Source of the DNA: Chloroflexota bacterium
GTDB taxonomy: Bacteria; Chloroflexota; Limnocylindria; Limnocylindrales; CSP1-4
DNA length: 5,837 nucleotides
Assembly (NCBI GenBank): GCA_029858845.1
Contig: JAOUEG010000130.1
Span: 1-5,837, forward strand
Reading direction: 5' to 3'
Shown: one piece after another, positions 5,456 through 5,837 of the stretch
How positions within the stretch are numbered: the first letter of the stretch is position 1
How the letters are laid out: every line of letters begins with the position of its first letter
Made by a program: the position numbers and the translations under genes
Notes under the pieces: model-generated
The model's database searches: none
Told to the model about the DNA's origin: nothing
Seen by the model: only the letters and a program-made list of their open reading frames with translations

Positions 5456-5837
5456 CCCTCGTCCGAGGAACGGGCATCGGCACGCTGCCAGAGCTCCGCG
5501 CCGACGACCTCTGCCACGACGGAGTCGACGATCGCGCTCACGATGGATCCACCCGGCGCCGGATCGACCCGCAGGACCTCCCCGCCGCGGCGGACGATCG
5601 TGTCGATGACCTCGGCGTCGCCCGCGGAGCCCGGGTAGAGCAGCGCGCGATGGCCCGGGAGCGCGAGGTAGACGGCCGTGTGCAGCCAGTCACCGGTCTC
5701 ACCGGCCCGGGCCGGCAGCCGCGGCGCCTCGCGCAGCATCAGCGCCGCCTGTTCGGCGAGGCCGAGGCGAGTCGCGTCGGCGAGGACGTCGATGGAGGGT
5801 GCCCCGTCGAGGCTATCCGCGAACGGGAGAAGCCATG
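5452..5837 (-). CDS. SIS-domain protein, GlmS-isomerase-like C-terminal part (N-terminus off the right edge)
   Basis: SIS domains bind phosphosugars, as isomerases or regulators. The frame is open from the right edge to a TGA at 5452, giving 127 visible residues. Numbering from the first visible residue (W1), the segment AEQAALMLREAPRLPARAGE at 27-46 followed by TGDWLH at 47-52 matches the GlmS isomerase segment in which a catalytic Glu is followed 16 residues later by a His. E36 and H52 keep that spacing. The two earlier E. coli GlmS active-site positions, Glu481 and Lys485, align with Q29 and M33, and the C-terminal tail (ELWQRADARSSDEG) has no lysine to match the GlmS Schiff-base Lys. It is therefore probably a stand-alone SIS sugar-phosphate protein rather than true GlmS. 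A GYPGS/alpha-beta unit follows at about 60-90 (ALLYPGS, then EVIDTIVRRGGEVLRV). The substrate is unknown. The start, any first SIS domain and regulation are outside the window. Confidence 0.78.
   Translation of the reverse strand, partial: WLLPFADSLDGAPSIDVLADATRLGLAEQAALMLREAPRLPARAGETGDWLHTAVYLALPGHRALLYPGSAGDAEVIDTIVRRGGEVLRVDPAPGGSIVSAIVDSVVAEVVGAELWQRADARSSDEG

Noticed and set aside
1..5837. CRISPR arrays, tRNA or rRNA genes, insertion sequences, toxin-antitoxin or defence genes
   Set aside because: I looked for regularly spaced repeats, terminal inverted repeats, transposase or nuclease motifs and tRNA-like cloverleaf sequence. None was visible, and the DNA is almost fully accounted for by the listed genes.

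Overview
The window is GC-rich throughout (about 70% by eye) and densely coded, with no tRNA, rRNA, insertion sequence, CRISPR array or phage gene that I can see. The gene content suggests a high-GC soil or freshwater bacterium. It includes an F420-type luciferase-like oxidoreductase, a Thr/Pro-linker membrane protein that appears to begin a DM13 domain, a MutY lacking a NUDIX domain, and apparent leaderless starts. Chloroflexota of the Limnocylindria/Ellin6529 type fits best and Actinomycetota second. This placement is inference from family resemblance, not from a marker gene.

Layout. Five genes run leftward from about 4381 to the left edge: mutY (adenine DNA glycosylase), nnrE (NAD(P)H-hydrate epimerase), an 87-residue two-helix membrane protein, glpD (FAD glycerol-3-phosphate dehydrogenase) and, after a 103-base gap, a membrane-anchored protein cut by the left edge just as a DM13-like domain begins. 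nnrE, the small membrane gene and glpD overlap by 8 and 4 bases and look translationally coupled. mutY precedes nnrE by 39 bases. An F420-type LLM oxidoreductase runs rightward from 4468 and diverges from mutY across 86 bases. It meets a leftward SIS-domain gene tail-to-tail, only 6 bases apart; the SIS gene is cut by the right edge.

How the genes may work together. MutY and NnrE are both damage-repair functions, one for 8-oxoG:A mispairs in DNA and one for hydrated NAD(P)H. GlpD feeds electrons from glycerol 3-phosphate into the membrane. It is sandwiched between a small membrane protein and a membrane-anchored protein with a possible redox (DM13) domain, which raises the untested idea of a local electron-transfer unit. 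The LLM oxidoreductase and SIS protein have no clear functional link to the rest.

Most of the window is ordinary chromosomal housekeeping and I see no strong evidence for a new biological system. The points most worth checking are the GlpD/small-membrane/DM13 cluster, the SIS protein with two substituted GlmS-type active-site positions, the paired leaderless-type promoters between mutY and the LLM gene, and a 15-base in-frame tandem repeat in mutY.
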